This document shows positions 48,703 to 57,130 of a DNA stretch of 64,000 bases, one piece after another. The notes below the pieces were generated by a model. The model ran no database searches. It was not told the origin of the DNA and saw only the letters and a program-made list of their open reading frames with translations. This DNA comes from Planctomycetaceae bacterium (GTDB lineage: Bacteria > Planctomycetota > Planctomycetia > Planctomycetales > Planctomycetaceae), in NCBI GenBank assembly GCA_021732975.1, contig JAKFWC010000010.1, positions 124,001 through 188,000 on the forward strand, read 5' to 3'. The position numbers were made by a program, and so were the translations under genes. Each line of letters begins with the position of its first letter. Within the stretch, counting starts at the first letter, position 1.

Positions 48703-49977
48703 ATGCGTGGAAGTGCTCGAACAACGAAATGGTTCGCGGATCATCGCCGCGGAGCGGTGGCAGTCCTGGTCGCGCTCCTGTCGATTCCGCTACTGATCTT
48801 TGTCGCTCTGTGCGTCGACCTGGGCTGGATTGCCTTGACCAAGAGCGAACTGCAGAATGCCGCGGATTCCGCGGCCACTGCCGGGGCGCGTCAGCTCGTC
48901 GATAATTATGCGGAATACTCCCTCGCAGGTGAACCGCAGCGAAGTCTGCTTTTGAGCGCGGCCCATCAGACGGCGCGCACCTTCAGTACGCAGTTCGCGG
49001 GCTACAACGGAGCGGGCGATGTGGCATCGCTCTCCGTGAGTAGCGGAGACATTCAATTTGGATTCACAGACACTTCCGGCAATTTTTCAACATCGAACTC
49101 GAATTTCGGCTACCCCAACACCGTACAAGTCACGACCCGCCGCGACACCGGAGCCAACGGCAAACTGCCGCTGTTCTTTGCGCCGGTTCTCGGTCGACGC
49201 GATGCGGAATTGACGGCAACGGCCTCGGCAACCATCTATTCCGGTCTCATTACATCTTTCAGGCCGGCTCTGATCACGACGAACAACGGCTCCTGTTCGG
49301 GAAATGACGGGGATGTCGATGATTTTGTCGCCGGAGGCGGGACAGCGAATTGCCTATTGCTTCCCGTGGCCTTCGATGTCAACAACTGGAATCACTTCTT
49401 TTCGCAGGGGGAATCTCCTGACGGCATCGTCCACACGGATTCCGCGGGAACTCCTCAGATTCAGGTTTATCCCAGTCCGCAAAATTCACCAGGGAATTTC
49501 GGACTGTTGTGTACTGGGCATTGGACCAATAACAATCCGGACTTCCGTTTCTGGATTAACAACGGGCCCACAGCAGCCGACGTACAGTATTTGATCGATC
49601 AGCAGATGTTGCCCGTGACACAATCGACACCGCGTCCGTGGAAAGGCAGCCCGGGTCTGAAATCACAACTGGTGCAGGAGTTTGTCAAGATCATTGGAAA
49701 GCCCCGTGTGCTCCCCTTGTTCAAACCCGCCTCACTGACCCCTTATCAAGCTGCATCGGGAAATGGCAGCAACACGACCTACAACATTGTGGGGTTCGTC
49801 GGAGTGAAAGTGACACAAGCGACCGGAAACGGCTCGAACATGAATATTTCCGTGCAACCCTGCAGCGTCTTCGATACGACCGCGGTCTTCGATTCGTCAA
49901 CGTTATTCCCAGCGGGCTTTGAACCGTCGTCTCAACTCCGTTCGTTCACTCAAATCGCACCCAAACTGACGCATTAG
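48703..49977 (+). CDS. TadG-like pilus-assembly protein
   Basis: A 424-residue protein of the TadE/TadG class. The start RGSARTTKWFADHRRGAVAVLVALLSIPLLIFVALCVDLGWI gives a typical membrane segment, followed by the family's SELQNAADSAATAGARQLV helix. The large extracytoplasmic part is beta-rich and Asn/Gly-rich with few recognisable features. TadG proteins are thought to work with TadE in pilus or matrix assembly. CAAAGGAAC precedes ATG 48703; the frame is open back to 48226 in the second TadE gene. No Tad ATPase or secretin is in the window. Confidence 0.88.
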   Translation: MRGSARTTKWFADHRRGAVAVLVALLSIPLLIFVALCVDLGWIALTKSELQNAADSAATAGARQLVDNYAEYSLAGEPQRSLLLSAAHQTARTFSTQFAGYNGAGDVASLSVSSGDIQFGFTDTSGNFSTSNSNFGYPNTVQVTTRRDTGANGKLPLFFAPVLGRRDAELTATASATIYSGLITSFRPALITTNNGSCSGNDGDVDDFVAGGGTANCLLLPVAFDVNNWNHFFSQGESPDGIVHTDSAGTPQIQVYPSPQNSPGNFGLLCTGHWTNNNPDFRFWINNGPTAADVQYLIDQQMLPVTQSTPRPWKGSPGLKSQLVQEFVKIIGKPRVLPLFKPASLTPYQAASGNGSNTTYNIVGFVGVKVTQATGNGSNMNISVQPCSVFDTTAVFDSSTLFPAGFEPSSQLRSFTQIAPKLTH

Positions 49978-50022
49978 TACGACAAGTCCAGGTTACTGGA
50001 TTTGCCCTTCGCGATGTTGCGG

Positions 50023-51354
50023 TCAGAAATCGACCTTGGTTCGCACCCCGACCACGACCGCGGATTCCGATGCCTGACGGGCTGGTTCGATCCACTGAAT
50101 GTCTGGCGTGATGTGGAACCAATTCGTAACGGCGATGTTGTAGTACAGTTCGACGCCGTGTTCGTTGCCGAGTTGCACCACTGGAGCGAGCGTGGACTTC
50201 AGATCGGTGCTGGTCTGAAAAAAGTAGTATCCCAGGCCAAACGTGTCTTGCGGTCGCGAGGGCAGGGGACTGCTACCGCCGATGCCGGCGATAAGCGAAG
50301 TCCGAATCGGATTCGGATTGCCATCCGAGATGGCGGCCTGTCCAAAGACACCCCAACCGCGTTGGGGGTTATGTGGATCGACCACCAGGTACTGGTCGAA
50401 ACCGTACATGAAGGTCCAACCCGTGTTGACCTGTGAAAACAGTACCAGCGGACCTTCGGGGGGTTCCACGTAAACCGCATCATCGAGGGCCGTCGCCGTG
50501 CGATTCGAGTAAGCGAAGAAAAGATCCTGATGGCCGGGGCGTTCGGCGATCGTCACGGGAATGTGCACGTTGGCGAACAAGCCTATGCCGTTGGAGAACG
50601 CCTCATCGAACCCGTTTCGCCCGGCGTGGTTCACGGGATCAAGGACGAGCATGCTGAAAATCGGCTCGTGACCATGCATGATCGCAAAACCGGCACCGAG
50701 CGAAGAGTAGACCGGGATGGTCCCGCCAAAAATGGGCGGCAGGCAGAACGCCGTATTCATGAACTGCGTCTGTCCCTTGCCCGCAGCGAAGGGATGGGAA
50801 TAACCATCGACAAAGTTGAGTTGTCCGGCGAAGACCGCCACGTGTTCGTTGAGGAACTGAGTGAACTTCACTTCTGTCAACGCGGTGAAGGTGTCGCTCG
50901 ATTGAGGAAATAGTAGCGTCGTATTGGACGGACTGAGCGCCCCCGTCTTGCGCAACAGGCCTTCGCCATAGCGTGTTTCGCCATGCAGGTTGATGAACAA
51001 GCCTTCCTGCAGGCCGAGTTTATGGCCGTCCATGGCGACGTAGTAATCATCGTGGCCGCCGAATTGAAAGGAGTGGTCGCCGTTACCGCCGCTGGTCACT
51101 CCCTGGTAGGTCAACGTGTTGCTGAGATCGACCTTAATGCCGCTTTCACCGAACGCGGGCCGTAATCCACCCATGTCGCCCAGCAGCGTGGGCCGTTCGG
51201 AGAGGGTCGGGCAACCGTCGAGCAGCGAGCAGAAGCCGTCTCCGGCGTCGAACAGATCGTCCCACTCACCGGCAGTAACGGGAGCGACGTTCAGACAAAG
51301 CAGGCTCAACAACCCGGCGGAAAACGAGAGACGGACGTGGTCCTGATAGCGCAT
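50023..51354 (-). CDS. OprB-type carbohydrate porin
   Basis: A 443-residue exported protein. A signal (LSFSAGLLSLLCLNVAPVTA) precedes a Cys-rich segment (GDGFCSLLDGCPTL) and an OprB-type beta-barrel: FGESGIKVDLSNTLTYQGV, GEGLLRKTGALSPSNTTLLFPQ, and strands ending with the C-terminal RTKVDF. OprB porins pass sugars through the outer membrane. ATG 51354 is chosen because the signal peptide starts there; the longer frame to 51525 adds an unlikely leader. It is divergent from the HAD and sulfatase genes and shares a palindrome-containing gap with them. Confidence 0.85.
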   Translation of the reverse strand: MRYQDHVRLSFSAGLLSLLCLNVAPVTAGEWDDLFDAGDGFCSLLDGCPTLSERPTLLGDMGGLRPAFGESGIKVDLSNTLTYQGVTSGGNGDHSFQFGGHDDYYVAMDGHKLGLQEGLFINLHGETRYGEGLLRKTGALSPSNTTLLFPQSSDTFTALTEVKFTQFLNEHVAVFAGQLNFVDGYSHPFAAGKGQTQFMNTAFCLPPIFGGTIPVYSSLGAGFAIMHGHEPIFSMLVLDPVNHAGRNGFDEAFSNGIGLFANVHIPVTIAERPGHQDLFFAYSNRTATALDDAVYVEPPEGPLVLFSQVNTGWTFMYGFDQYLVVDPHNPQRGWGVFGQAAISDGNPNPIRTSLIAGIGGSSPLPSRPQDTFGLGYYFFQTSTDLKSTLAPVVQLGNEHGVELYYNIAVTNWFHITPDIQWIEPARQASESAVVVGVRTKVDF

Positions 51355-51902
51355 GCGGCATCCCTGCTTATCTTGCCCGTCCCAATAAAGCTGGAGACTT
51401 CTAGAAACTCGGCCCGATTTGTCACGGTGAACGGCTGCAATCCGAACAGACCGCAGAACCGACCGAAAAGCCGCGCAAAGTTCGGATTGGGTAAAGTTTG
51501 CGGCCACGATTGCAGAGTGATGCAATTCACCGAGTCTTCATGCTTCGCAATTCTTTTCGCGTTAGCATGCCACGACACTCTGTAGATTCTACAGAGTGCA
51601 CTTGAGCGCTCATTTGCTCCCCATGCCGACGGTGCTTATCATCTGGAGGGAAATCACTGGAGTGGTGCAGTGATTGGTATGATCGTCGTGCCAACATCGT
51701 AGTCCCCACAGCAGCGTAATCTCCCATCCCGCGGGCCTGATCGTCGCTTCGATACGCAGCATCCGTTTTCGCTGCAGTGCAGCAGATCTTTCCTGTACCC
51801 GACAGCGATTGTTCGCTCTAGAGATCGACGCGGATGACTCTCCGATAGGGAGAGGTTACACGCGAGGATCCGCTGTGCGATCTCTGCCAAAGGAACTGCA
51901 CC
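51355..51902. promoter_or_regulatory. Divergent regulatory region with a perfect 23-bp palindrome
   Basis: About 550 bp between the porin (minus) and the HAD gene (plus). CACTCTGTAGA (51576-51586) and TCTACAGAGTG (51588-51598) are exact inverse arms around one T. The dyad looks like a repressor or activator operator and could control both directions. The rest shows no gene. A possible ribosome site, AAAGGAAC, is at 51889-51896. Confidence 0.55.
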
Positions 51903-52949
51903 ATGAGTGAGCGACCGTGGAGTGAGTTGGGCTTCGTATCTCTTCGGACAGCGCGCTTCATTGCGTTGTCGGTTCTTGTGCTCGGAAGCGCCTCAGTGGG
52001 ATGGGCCGACGATCCGCTGCCATCCTGGAATGACACCGCCACAAAACAGGCCATCCAGGCGTTTGTCGAGCGAACGACGAAGCCCGGTTCCAGCAATTTT
52101 GTCCCCGTGCTGGAACGCATCGCCGTCTTCGACAATGATGGCACACTGTGGTGCGAACAACCGGTGTATGTGCAGGCGGAGTTCATCTTCGCCCGCATCC
52201 ATGCGATGGCACCGCAACATCCCGAATGGAAGACACAAGAACCGTTCGCGGCGGTATTAAAGGATGACAAGAGCGGCATCGCGGCGGCCGGCGAGAAGGG
52301 ATTGCTGGAACTGCTGACGGTCACGCATACCGGCATGACGACGGAGGCGTTTTCGCAAACCGTTACCGACTGGATCGCCACGGCAAAGCATCCGAAGACT
52401 GGGAAACTCTATACGCAGATGGTCTACCAGCCGATGCGGGAACTGCTGCGGTATCTGCGAGCGAATGGTTACAAGACCTACATTGTGTCTGGCGGCGGAA
52501 TTGAATTCATGCGGCCGTGGACTGAAGCGGTGTATGGGATCCCCCCCGAACAGGTCATCGGCAGCTACGGTCAACTCGCATTCGAGATGCAGAATGGCAA
52601 ACCGGTGCTGCGGAAACTAACCAAAGTCGGCTTGATCGACGATCACGCCGGCAAGCCCGTCGGCATTCAGACGATGATCGGACGCCGCCCCGTGATGGCG
52701 TTCGGCAACTCCGATGGTGACCTCGAAATGCTCCAGTGGACGACGGCAGGCAAGGGCCCCCGATTCGGGTTGATCGTCCATCACACCGATGCCGAGCGGG
52801 AATGGGCGTATGACCGCCAGAGTCACATCGGCAAACTCGACAAGGCTCTCGATGCGGCAGCAGCACAAGGCTGGACCGTCGTTAACATGAAAGCCGATTG
52901 GAAGCAGATTTTCCCCAAGGACTTACTGTCCCCCGATAGAAACCGCTAA
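51903..52949 (+). CDS. Exported HAD-superfamily phosphatase-like protein
   Basis: A 348-residue protein with signal (TARFIALSVLVLGSASVGWA) and a HAD core. Motif I is FDNDGT with D77 and D79; motif II corresponds to TYIVSGGGIEFM; motif III/IV includes RRPVMAFGNSDGDLEML. It is closest to phosphoserine-phosphatase-like HAD proteins that are exported, and should remove phosphate from a small molecule. Substrate unknown. It is followed 35 bp later by a sulfatase, and the pair is divergent from an OprB porin, which hints at joint use of a sulfated or phosphorylated sugar. Confidence 0.82.
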   Translation: MSERPWSELGFVSLRTARFIALSVLVLGSASVGWADDPLPSWNDTATKQAIQAFVERTTKPGSSNFVPVLERIAVFDNDGTLWCEQPVYVQAEFIFARIHAMAPQHPEWKTQEPFAAVLKDDKSGIAAAGEKGLLELLTVTHTGMTTEAFSQTVTDWIATAKHPKTGKLYTQMVYQPMRELLRYLRANGYKTYIVSGGGIEFMRPWTEAVYGIPPEQVIGSYGQLAFEMQNGKPVLRKLTKVGLIDDHAGKPVGIQTMIGRRPVMAFGNSDGDLEMLQWTTAGKGPRFGLIVHHTDAEREWAYDRQSHIGKLDKALDAAAAQGWTVVNMKADWKQIFPKDLLSPDRNR

Positions 52950-52983
52950 TGAGACTTTACCACACGACTCAGGAGCACAGATC

Positions 52984-54861
52984 ATGACCAAGCTGTTGAA
53001 GTCCCCGACACTGTTGATCCTGCTGGCGGGAGGCCTGCTGGGCTATGCCGCCGCGCGATGGGAGTTGCCACGATTCGCACAGGCGGACTCGGTTCCCACA
53101 ACATCGGTCGCCATCGCGGGGGCAGCCCTCATTGAAAAGGCTGACGATGTGGCCGCGGAAACTCCCGCCGGAACCTGCGACACGGACGGTCTCAGTCGCG
53201 GCAATCAATTGGCGCTCGTCAGTCACAATCAACTGGCAGCGGCTTCGTTGGCGCAAACGGGCAAGAAGCCGAACATTCTGGTGCTCTTCGGCGACGACAT
53301 CGGCACGACGAATGTCAGTTGCTATAGCGATGGCGTCATGGGGTACGAAACGCCGAATATCGATCGCATCGCCAAGGAAGGGCTGCGCTTCTTGCATTAT
53401 TACGCAGAGCAGAGTTGCACAGCCGGACGCGCGGCGTTCCTCACCGGTCAGCACGGTATTCGTACCGGTCTGACGAAAGTCGGCTTCCCCGGTGCACCGA
53501 TGGGAATGAGCCAACTCGACCCTTCGATTGGCGGGTTGCTGAAAAGTCTGGGCTATGCCACCGGGCAGTTTGGCAAGAATCATGTGGGCGACCGCAACGA
53601 ATCCCTGCCGACCGTCAACGGTTTCGACGAGTTCTTTGGCAATCTGTACCATCTCAACGCCGAAGAAGAGCCGGAACTGCCCGACTATCCCAAGGATCCG
53701 GAGTACATCAAGAAATTCGGCCCCCGAGGCGTGCTGCGGTGCAAGGCCACGGACAAGGATGATTCCACTGTCGATCCCCGCTTCGGCAAGGTCGGCAAGC
53801 AGACGATTGAAGACACCGGCGCGCTCACCAAAAAACGAATGGAGACCATCGACGATGAAACGTCGGCCGCCGCGATCGATTATATGAAGCGGCAGCACAC
53901 CGCCGGGAAGCCGTTTTTCTGCTGGTTCAATTCCACCCGTATGCATCTCCGCACGCACGTTCGCGCTGAACACCGCGGCAAGTACCAGCACGGCGACAGC
54001 GAATACATCGACGGCATGATCGAACACGATGACACCATCGGCACGTTGCTGAAGTCGCTCGATGACATGGGCATCGCCGAAGAGACCATTGTCGTCTACA
54101 CCACGGACAACGGCCCGCACATGAACACCTGGCCGGATGGAGCCATGACTCCTTACCGCTCCGAAAAGAATACGAACTGGGAAGGGGCGTTCCGCGTTCC
54201 CTGCGTCGTCCGCTGGCCGGGCAAGATCAAAGCCGGCACGGTGACCTGCCAGCTCATGAGCCACAACGACTGGATTCCGACGCTGTGTGCCATCGCCGGA
54301 GAGTCGGACATCATCGGCAAATGCCTCAAGGGTTATGAAGCGAACGGCAAGACCTATAAGGTCCATCTCGATGGCTACGACCAGTCCAAATTCCTCACCT
54401 CGGTGGAGGGGACAGTCGGCAAAAACAACGGAGTCAAAAGCGCCCGCGATAAATTCTTCTACACCGATGACGATGGTCTGCTCGTCGGCATGCGCTCGGG
54501 CGACTACAAGTACGTCTTTTCCGAGCAGCGTAAACAGGGGACCATGGGACTTTGGGCGGAGCCGTTCACCACGCTGCGCCTCCAGAAGATCTTCAACCTC
54601 ATGCAGGATCCGTACGAACGGGCCGACATCACTTCCAATACATACTGGGACTGGCAGCTTAATCACGTCAGTTCCATGTATGGTTTGATGAATGAAGTCT
54701 TCCAGTTTGCCGCCACGTTTGATGAATACCCACCGCGATCATTCCCACCCTCGTTCAATCCGGCAAATATCATGGAGGAAAAACTCCGTGAGATTAAAGC
54801 CGAGCGGAAATTGAAGGCGGCGTTCCCGATGCTTCGCGATGGTGCCGATGGCAAAAAATAA
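52984..54861 (+). CDS. Cys-type sulfatase
   Basis: A 625-residue exported sulfatase. A membrane-like start (LLILLAGGLLGYAAARWEL) precedes a long spacer, and the catalytic domain begins with KPNILVLFGDDIGTTN. The signature is C145-T-A-G-R149 (CxAxR), whose cysteine must become formylglycine. Further family blocks: QHGIRTGLTKVG, GQFGKNHVGD, YTTDNGPHMNTWPDG and VRWPGKIKAG. It should cleave sulfate esters outside the cytoplasm; similar genes are called arylsulfatase, but the natural substrate is probably a sulfated glycan. The formylglycine-generating enzyme gene is not in the window. Confidence 0.93.
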   Translation: MTKLLKSPTLLILLAGGLLGYAAARWELPRFAQADSVPTTSVAIAGAALIEKADDVAAETPAGTCDTDGLSRGNQLALVSHNQLAAASLAQTGKKPNILVLFGDDIGTTNVSCYSDGVMGYETPNIDRIAKEGLRFLHYYAEQSCTAGRAAFLTGQHGIRTGLTKVGFPGAPMGMSQLDPSIGGLLKSLGYATGQFGKNHVGDRNESLPTVNGFDEFFGNLYHLNAEEEPELPDYPKDPEYIKKFGPRGVLRCKATDKDDSTVDPRFGKVGKQTIEDTGALTKKRMETIDDETSAAAIDYMKRQHTAGKPFFCWFNSTRMHLRTHVRAEHRGKYQHGDSEYIDGMIEHDDTIGTLLKSLDDMGIAEETIVVYTTDNGPHMNTWPDGAMTPYRSEKNTNWEGAFRVPCVVRWPGKIKAGTVTCQLMSHNDWIPTLCAIAGESDIIGKCLKGYEANGKTYKVHLDGYDQSKFLTSVEGTVGKNNGVKSARDKFFYTDDDGLLVGMRSGDYKYVFSEQRKQGTMGLWAEPFTTLRLQKIFNLMQDPYERADITSNTYWDWQLNHVSSMYGLMNEVFQFAATFDEYPPRSFPPSFNPANIMEEKLREIKAERKLKAAFPMLRDGADGKK

Positions 54862-54881
54862 GGATTGATGATCTCGGAGTA

Positions 54882-54917
54882 CGGCCGGCCGCCTGGTTGC
54901 TCTTGGGCGGACGGCCG
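54882..54917 (+). terminator. Hairpin after the sulfatase
   Basis: CGGCCGGCCGCC (54882-54893) pairs with GGCGGACGGCCG (54906-54917), one mismatch in 12, loop of 12 nt. It is 20 bp after the sulfatase stop and could end the HAD-sulfatase messenger. Confidence 0.5.
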
Positions 54918-54988
54918 AACTCTCCCACGACCAACGTTATAATCAGCATGTCGCGCTCGACAAAACCACCCCGTAGTGCCGAGAAATC

Positions 54989-56056
54989 ATGCGAATGATC
55001 CGTGGAATGGCCTTCATGGCCCTGTGTGCTCTCGTTGGATTAGCTGACATTGCTGCGGCCGCCGAACCGGATGGCAGTCCCGACTATGAATGGCAGGAGA
55101 TCACAACCAAAGCAGCGTTTGCGGGCCGCGATGGAGCCGGCATTCTCAGCTATAAAGGTCAACTCTGGTTGCTGGGGGGCTGGAATCCGAACCCCGCAGA
55201 ACGCTCGTTTTTTCCGTTGATCTGCAATAACGAAGTCTGGTCATCGTCGAACGGCAAAGAGTGGTCGCTGGTCAAGCCGAATACCTTCAAAGATCGCAGC
55301 TTCGACCCGAGCAGCGACTGGGAAGGGCGGCATACCGCGGGCTATGCGGTTTACAAGGATCGCATGTGGATCATCGGCGGCGACTGCAATCAGCGGCACT
55401 ATCAGAACGATGTCTGGAGTTCCGTCGACGGCAAGACCTGGACTTACGTCAACAAAGGCAAAGATGTCCCGTGGGCGCCGCGGGCCTTGCATTACACCGT
55501 CGTGCATGACGACAAACTATGGGTCATCGGTGGCCAGACGATGCCCGCGTTCGGCGGCGGCGAAGAGAAATTCTATCGCGACTCGTGGACTTCCACCGAT
55601 GGTGTCGAGTGGAAGCAAGTCGTCCCGGTCGAACCATGCTGGTCGGCTCGTGGCATGATCGGCGGCAGCGCCGTGATGAAGGGCCGCATCTGGATTCTCG
55701 GCGGCGGCACCTACGACACGCCCACCACGCCCACCCGCAAGTTCCACAACGATGTGTGGAGTTCCGCGGATGGCATCCATTGGACGGAGCACATCACCGC
55801 CGCACCGTGGCATCCGCGGCAATATCACGATGTCGCCGTGTGGGACGACCGCCTGTGGGTGATGGAAGGGTACCACCAGCAAGGCGGGAACCGGAACGAC
55901 GTGTGGTATTCGTCCGATGGCGTCGATTGGAAAGAACTTCCCAAGACGCCGTGGAAACCGCGCCACGCCGCAAGTTTGATCGAGCACGATGGCACGCTGT
56001 GGATGATCGCCGGCAACAACATGCAGCCCGACGTGTGGCGGTTGCGGAAGAAGTAA
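54989..56056 (+). CDS. Secreted kelch-like beta-propeller protein
   Basis: A 355-residue exported protein. A signal (AFMALCALVGLADIAAA) precedes kelch-type repeats, each with GG after a hydrophobic strand and W at the end: GQLWLLGGWNP, DRMWIIGGDCN, DKLWVIGGQTM and GRIWILGGGTY, interleaved with NDVWSSxDGxxW. Kelch propellers include galactose-oxidase-type and sugar-epimerase (NanM-type) proteins; no catalytic signature was identified. It may bind a sugar or polymer. It precedes the DapA-like aldolase by 67 bp. Confidence 0.75.
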   Translation: MRMIRGMAFMALCALVGLADIAAAAEPDGSPDYEWQEITTKAAFAGRDGAGILSYKGQLWLLGGWNPNPAERSFFPLICNNEVWSSSNGKEWSLVKPNTFKDRSFDPSSDWEGRHTAGYAVYKDRMWIIGGDCNQRHYQNDVWSSVDGKTWTYVNKGKDVPWAPRALHYTVVHDDKLWVIGGQTMPAFGGGEEKFYRDSWTSTDGVEWKQVVPVEPCWSARGMIGGSAVMKGRIWILGGGTYDTPTTPTRKFHNDVWSSADGIHWTEHITAAPWHPRQYHDVAVWDDRLWVMEGYHQQGGNRNDVWYSSDGVDWKELPKTPWKPRHAASLIEHDGTLWMIAGNNMQPDVWRLRKK

Positions 56057-56123
56057 CCCTCACAAATGGCGACGATATGTCGAGTACCAAACCGTTTTTC
56101 TCATTGTGAAGTGACCTTCGACT

Positions 56124-57041
56124 ATGGACATTCGCCCGATGACGCCGGCCACGTTGGCGGCTTCTGTGATCGCCGTGCCTCCCGTGGCCCGCGATGATCA
56201 ATTAACGTGGAACGTTGCTGAGAACGTGCGCTTGATTCGTCATCTTGAAGCCGGGGGCGTGACGACGTTGTTGTACGGTGGAAATGCGGCTCTCGCGCAT
56301 GTCGCGGTGAGTGAATATGCCACGCTGTTGACGATGCTTGCGGACTCGGTGTCGAGTCAGACCGTGGTGGTTCCGTCCGTTGGACCGAATTACGGTCAGA
56401 TGATGGACCAGGCGACGGTACTGCGTGACTTCTCTTTTCCGACGGTGATGCTGCTCCCTCCGCGCGATGCCACCACCCCGGCAGGGATCGCCAACGGATT
56501 GAAACGGTTTGTCGATCGGGTGGGCAGGCCGGTGGTGCTCTATCTCAAGCACGAAGGCATGGTTGATGCGAAAACCGTCGACAAGATGGTATGCGACGGC
56601 CTGATCTCGTGGATCAAGTACGCCATCGTCCGTGAGAACCCATCGCAGGATTGTCTGCTGAGCAGTCTGGTAGACACCATCGGTCCGTCGTGCATCGTCA
56701 GCGGCATGGGCGAACAACCGGCGATCGTTCACCTGCGCGACTTCGGTCTGTCAGGGTTCACATCCGGCTGCGTGTGCATCGCCCCAAAATTATCGATGGC
56801 CATGCTGCGCGCCATCAAAATGCGCGACTTTGTCACCGCCGAACGCTTCCGCTCGCAGTTCGCACCGTTAGAATCACTACGGGATTCGATCAATCCGGTC
56901 CGTGTACTGCACGCAGCGGTATCACTCGCAGGAATCGCTGAGACCGGACCGATCACACCATTCTGGTCACCGGTCAGCACCGCCGACGAAACGATGATCG
57001 CTACCGCCGCACGCGAGTTGTTGCACAGCACTGGTGATTGA
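56124..57041 (+). CDS. DapA-like class I aldolase/lyase
   Basis: A 305-residue protein of the dihydrodipicolinate synthase/N-acetylneuraminate lyase superfamily, which form a Schiff base with a 2-keto acid. K165 in ISWIKYAIVR is the expected Schiff-base lysine and Y140 in VVLYLKHEG the proton-relay tyrosine. The usual GTTGE turn is YGGNAAL. The family cleaves or condenses 2-keto sugar acids such as KDG, or other keto acids. Its neighbours point to a catabolic aldolase rather than lysine synthesis. ATG 56124 is the natural start. Confidence 0.85.
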   Translation: MDIRPMTPATLAASVIAVPPVARDDQLTWNVAENVRLIRHLEAGGVTTLLYGGNAALAHVAVSEYATLLTMLADSVSSQTVVVPSVGPNYGQMMDQATVLRDFSFPTVMLLPPRDATTPAGIANGLKRFVDRVGRPVVLYLKHEGMVDAKTVDKMVCDGLISWIKYAIVRENPSQDCLLSSLVDTIGPSCIVSGMGEQPAIVHLRDFGLSGFTSGCVCIAPKLSMAMLRAIKMRDFVTAERFRSQFAPLESLRDSINPVRVLHAAVSLAGIAETGPITPFWSPVSTADETMIATAARELLHSTGD

Positions 57042-57072
57042 GCGTTCGTGATCACCCGTTTTCTGGCGAGAA

Positions 57073-57114
57073 GTGGACCAAATCGGTTATGAACCTGTTC
57101 ACGATTTGGTCCAC
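57073..57114. promoter_or_regulatory. Nested inverted repeat before the SelA-like gene
   Basis: GTGGACCAAATCG (57073-57085) and CGATTTGGTCCAC (57102-57114) are perfect 13-bp arms around a 16-nt spacer that itself contains TGAAC-CT-GTTCA (57090-57101). It lies between the DapA-like stop and the SelA-like start, 16 bp before the latter. It can form a hairpin or serve as an operator; TGGACCA and TGGTCCA half-sites resemble those of GntR-family regulators. Confidence 0.5.
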
Positions 57115-57130
57115 TCCGGGAGTTCTGTGA

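Noticed and set aside
52969-54666. A 565-codon minus-strand open frame
   Set aside because: It is fully antisense to the sulfatase, whose motifs are unmistakable. The antisense product has no recognisable domain, and such long shadows are expected in GC-rich coding DNA.
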